Assembly (NCBI RefSeq): GCF_016458275.1
Contig: NZ_JAEMHM010000003.1
Coordinates: forward strand, 124,001-188,000
Direction: 5' to 3'
Source of the DNA: Geomesophilobacter sediminis
Lineage (GTDB): Bacteria; Desulfobacterota; Desulfuromonadia; Geobacterales; Geobacteraceae
DNA: 64,000 bases
The notes beneath the pieces are model-generated. The model was not told the origin of the DNA, made no database searches, and saw only the letters and a list, made by a program, of their open reading frames with translations. Of this stretch, positions 61,814-64,000 are shown in pieces. A program made the translations under genes and the position numbers. The stretch's first letter is position 1; each line of letters starts with the position of its first letter.

Positions 61814-64000
61814 GTGCAGGGTTTGAGCATCAAAAACAGGATGACCATCGTGGTGTCCGTTCTCACCGCGGTAATGCTGTCGGTTCTCGCCTTCTCTTTT
61901 CACCTGTTCTACTCGGAACAGCTCAAGCAGCTGGTCTGCGATCAACAGTACACCCTGCTTACCGCCATCACCGACGAAGTGGACCAGAAGCTGGAAGAGG
62001 GGCGCACCGAAGTCTTGGCCGCCGCCCAAACCCTCACCCCCGAGGATGTCGCCGATCCGGCGCGGGTGCAGCGTTTCCTCTCCCGGCGCCCCCATCTCAG
62101 CGAACAGTTCGATAACGGCTTTTTCCTCTTTTCCCCTGGCGGCAAGCTCATCTACGGCACCGAGGTGGAGCCCCGGCTCCTGAGCCGGGATTTCTCCCAG
62201 CACGGATACCTCAAAGAGACCCTCGCCCGGCGGACCCCCCAGATTTCCACCCCCTTTTTCTCAATCCAATCCCATGGCCACCCGATCGTGATGTTTACCG
62301 CTCCGATCCTGGGCCGACATGGCACCGTGGTCGGCGTCCTGGCCGGCAGCATGGATCTTTTGAAACTGAACTTCCTGGGCAAGCTCGCGTCCATGAAAAT
62401 CGGCACCGGCGGTTATCTCTACGTCGTCGACCGCCACGGTACGCTGCTGATCCACCCGGACCGGACCCGGATTCTCACCCAGGTCCCCACGGGGACCAAC
62501 TACCTTCTGGACCGGGCCTGCGCCGGGTTCGAGGGGTCCGGCGAAACGGTGACCACCGGCAAGCTTTCCTCGATCAGCTCCTTCAAGAGGCTCAAGTCGA
62601 CCGGCTGGATCCTCGCCATCAACTTCCCGCGCAGCGAGGCGTACCGGCCCCTGTACCGGACCGAGAAATTCGTTCTTTTCACCCTTGCCATCATCTTCGC
62701 GATGGCGATGACCGTCATCGCGCTGTTCATGAAATACCTGACGGCCCCGTTGCTCTCATTCACCGGTCAGATCCAGGAATTGATCGACCGCAAGAGCGCC
62801 CGCACCCGGGTCAGCGTTGAAGCGCACAACGAGATCGGCACCTTGGGGGCGAGTTTCAACCGGCTCCTGGACGAGTTGGACGAACGCAAAGCCGAACTGC
62901 AGAAACAGTTGGAATTCCTCCAGATGTTGATCGACACCATCCCGATGCCGATCTTCTACAAGGACACCGCCGGCTTGTACCTCGGCTGCAACACGGCCTT
63001 TGAAGCCTGGACCGGTTACAGCCGCCAGCAGATGATCGGCAAGACCGTCTTCGACATCGCGCCGCCTGACCTCGCCGCCGTCTACCACGAGGCGGACCTC
63101 TCCGTGATGCGGAAAAGGCAGCACCAAGTCTACGAAGCCCAGGCGGTCAACGCGGCCGGACTGACCCGGGACGTAGTCTTTTCCAAAGCATCTTTCCCAA
63201 CCACCGACGGGAAGGTCGGCGGCCTCATCGGCACGCTGCTCGACATCACCGATCGCAAGCAGGCCGAAGCGGAGCTTGAGGTCCAGAAAGAGTTCGCCGA
63301 AAACCTGGTGCAAAACTCCGCCGTTCCCACCTTCGTGGTCAACAGCTCGCACCAGGTCATCCTCTGGAACCGCGGCTGCGAGGTCTTGACCGGCGTAAAA
63401 GCCACCGAGGTGGTCGGGGTCCGGGAACTCTGGTCGATCTTCTTTTCCGAAAAAAGGCCGGTCCTGGCCGACATCCTCATCGACAATGACCTGCGCGACG
63501 TGGACCGGTACTACCAGCGGGTCGCCTTTTCCTCGATGATCCCGGGCGGGATTCAGGCCGAAGGGGAGTTCCACGACCAGCAGGGACGGCTCCACTACCT
63601 TTCGATCAACGCAGCCCCGATCCGGGACCGCCAAGGCAAAATCGTTGCGGTGATCGAAACGATGGAGGACATCACCCCCCGCAAGATCGCCGAAGATGCC
63701 CTGGAAAAGAGCAGCCGCCGGCTGCAGCTCATTCTCGATGCCGCCGGGGAGGGGGTCTACGGGGTCGACCTGGAGGGGAAAGTAACCTTCCTCAACCCGG
63801 CCGGGGCCAAGATGATCGGATGGACCCAGGAAGAGCTCCTCGGGCGCGACCCGCATGACATCCTGCACCATGCCCAGGGCGACGGCACGCCGGTTCCCGC
63901 CGATAAATGCCCGCTGCAGTCAGCCTTCCGGGACGGCAAATCGATCCGCATCGAGGACGACCTTTTCTGGCGGAAAAACGGCACCAGCTTCCCGGTGGAG
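61814..64000 (+). CDS. Cache/HAMP/multi-PAS sensor protein, N-terminal part (runs off window)
   Basis: An open frame from GTG 61814 to the end of the window (729 codons, no stop). GGAGGA lies three bases upstream; an in-frame ATG at 61772 lacks a site. The N-terminus has one transmembrane helix (NRMTIVVSVLTAVMLSVLAF). A periplasmic Cache-like sensor follows (about 35-285, with IGTGGYLYVVDRHGTLLIHP), then a second transmembrane helix (FVLFTLAIIFAMAMTVIALF), HAMP (about 310-365) and at least three PAS domains. The first begins LIDTIPMPIFYKDTAG, and the last visible one has LDAAGEGVYGVDLEG. The output domain (kinase, diguanylate cyclase or other) lies outside the window. Confidence 0.85.
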   Translation, partial: MQGLSIKNRMTIVVSVLTAVMLSVLAFSFHLFYSEQLKQLVCDQQYTLLTAITDEVDQKLEEGRTEVLAAAQTLTPEDVADPARVQRFLSRRPHLSEQFDNGFFLFSPGGKLIYGTEVEPRLLSRDFSQHGYLKETLARRTPQISTPFFSIQSHGHPIVMFTAPILGRHGTVVGVLAGSMDLLKLNFLGKLASMKIGTGGYLYVVDRHGTLLIHPDRTRILTQVPTGTNYLLDRACAGFEGSGETVTTGKLSSISSFKRLKSTGWILAINFPRSEAYRPLYRTEKFVLFTLAIIFAMAMTVIALFMKYLTAPLLSFTGQIQELIDRKSARTRVSVEAHNEIGTLGASFNRLLDELDERKAELQKQLEFLQMLIDTIPMPIFYKDTAGLYLGCNTAFEAWTGYSRQQMIGKTVFDIAPPDLAAVYHEADLSVMRKRQHQVYEAQAVNAAGLTRDVVFSKASFPTTDGKVGGLIGTLLDITDRKQAEAELEVQKEFAENLVQNSAVPTFVVNSSHQVILWNRGCEVLTGVKATEVVGVRELWSIFFSEKRPVLADILIDNDLRDVDRYYQRVAFSSMIPGGIQAEGEFHDQQGRLHYLSINAAPIRDRQGKIVAVIETMEDITPRKIAEDALEKSSRRLQLILDAAGEGVYGVDLEGKVTFLNPAGAKMIGWTQEELLGRDPHDILHHAQGDGTPVPADKCPLQSAFRDGKSIRIEDDLFWRKNGTSFPVE

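Overview
The window looks like chromosomal DNA from a Desulfuromonadia/Geobacter-type bacterium (Geobacter, Citrifermentans or Geomonas-like). This is inferred from protein style and gene content: high G+C coding DNA, many multi-PAS sensor kinases, a TatD-radical SAM fusion, a b-type cytochrome of the anaerobic respiratory kind, a Fur-controlled feo locus with tandem FeoA proteins, and a beta-oxidation set with its own ETF. No database search was run, so the genus is not fixed. I found no rRNA, tRNA, phage, insertion sequence or CRISPR array.

Layout. Bases 1-5130 hold the end of an ion-channel gene, a small GGQ release-factor-like protein, a LysR regulator divergent from an exported transglutaminase-like protein, an exported helical protein of unknown function and a DUF815 AAA+ ATPase. 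Bases 5259-10325 (minus strand) hold a TatD-radical SAM fusion and the bioB-bioD-bioA operon, preceded by a perfect BirA-type operator. Bases 10363-15193 are a tidy four-gene plus-strand operon of exported proteins: FlgT-like, CsgG-like lipoprotein, TPR/SLH lipoprotein and LPP20-like. It has its own promoter and terminator and is the best candidate for a little-described envelope system. Bases 15396-17251 are translation genes (epmA, efp, infA). Bases 17430-23174 run from an unknown small gene through an rRNA m5U methyltransferase, a TPR protein, an HU/IHF protein, a Na/Pi-type transporter and Ppx/GppA.

Bases 23183-26027 hold a Yellow/MRJP-like lipoprotein, a short rubredoxin, a DUF4136-like lipoprotein and a 3-methyladenine glycosylase. 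Bases 26166-30972 are two large sensor kinases. Bases 31307-38247 hold an FdhA-type zinc dehydrogenase, a Gly/Thr-repeat exported protein and a full-length gltB. Bases 38339-45604 are fatty-acid degradation: an SCP2 protein divergent from a 3-hydroxyacyl-CoA dehydrogenase/enoyl-CoA hydratase, a thiolase and an acyl-CoA dehydrogenase, then an MBL hydrolase. Bases 45813-49562 are iron uptake: Fur box, DUF3793, second Fur box, feoA-like, feoA, feoB and a p12-type small protein. Bases 49667-56362 hold a receiver-kinase, a FadR-type regulator, etfB-etfA and another multi-PAS kinase. Bases 56787-64000 hold a Cys-rich small protein, mutM, a cytochrome b with a small membrane protein, a BI-1 family protein, an MFS transporter and the start of a further sensor protein that runs off the end.

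How the parts connect. The ACAD, hydratase/dehydrogenase and thiolase would feed electrons to the EtfAB encoded about 8 kb downstream beside a FadR-type regulator, so fatty-acid use is probably coordinated across both loci. Intergenic DNA carries several families of palindromic repeats (REP-like), the most striking being a near-perfect inverted repeat beginning GTGGGAGCGCCATTCCTGG. Some of these repeats sit where intrinsic terminators are needed.
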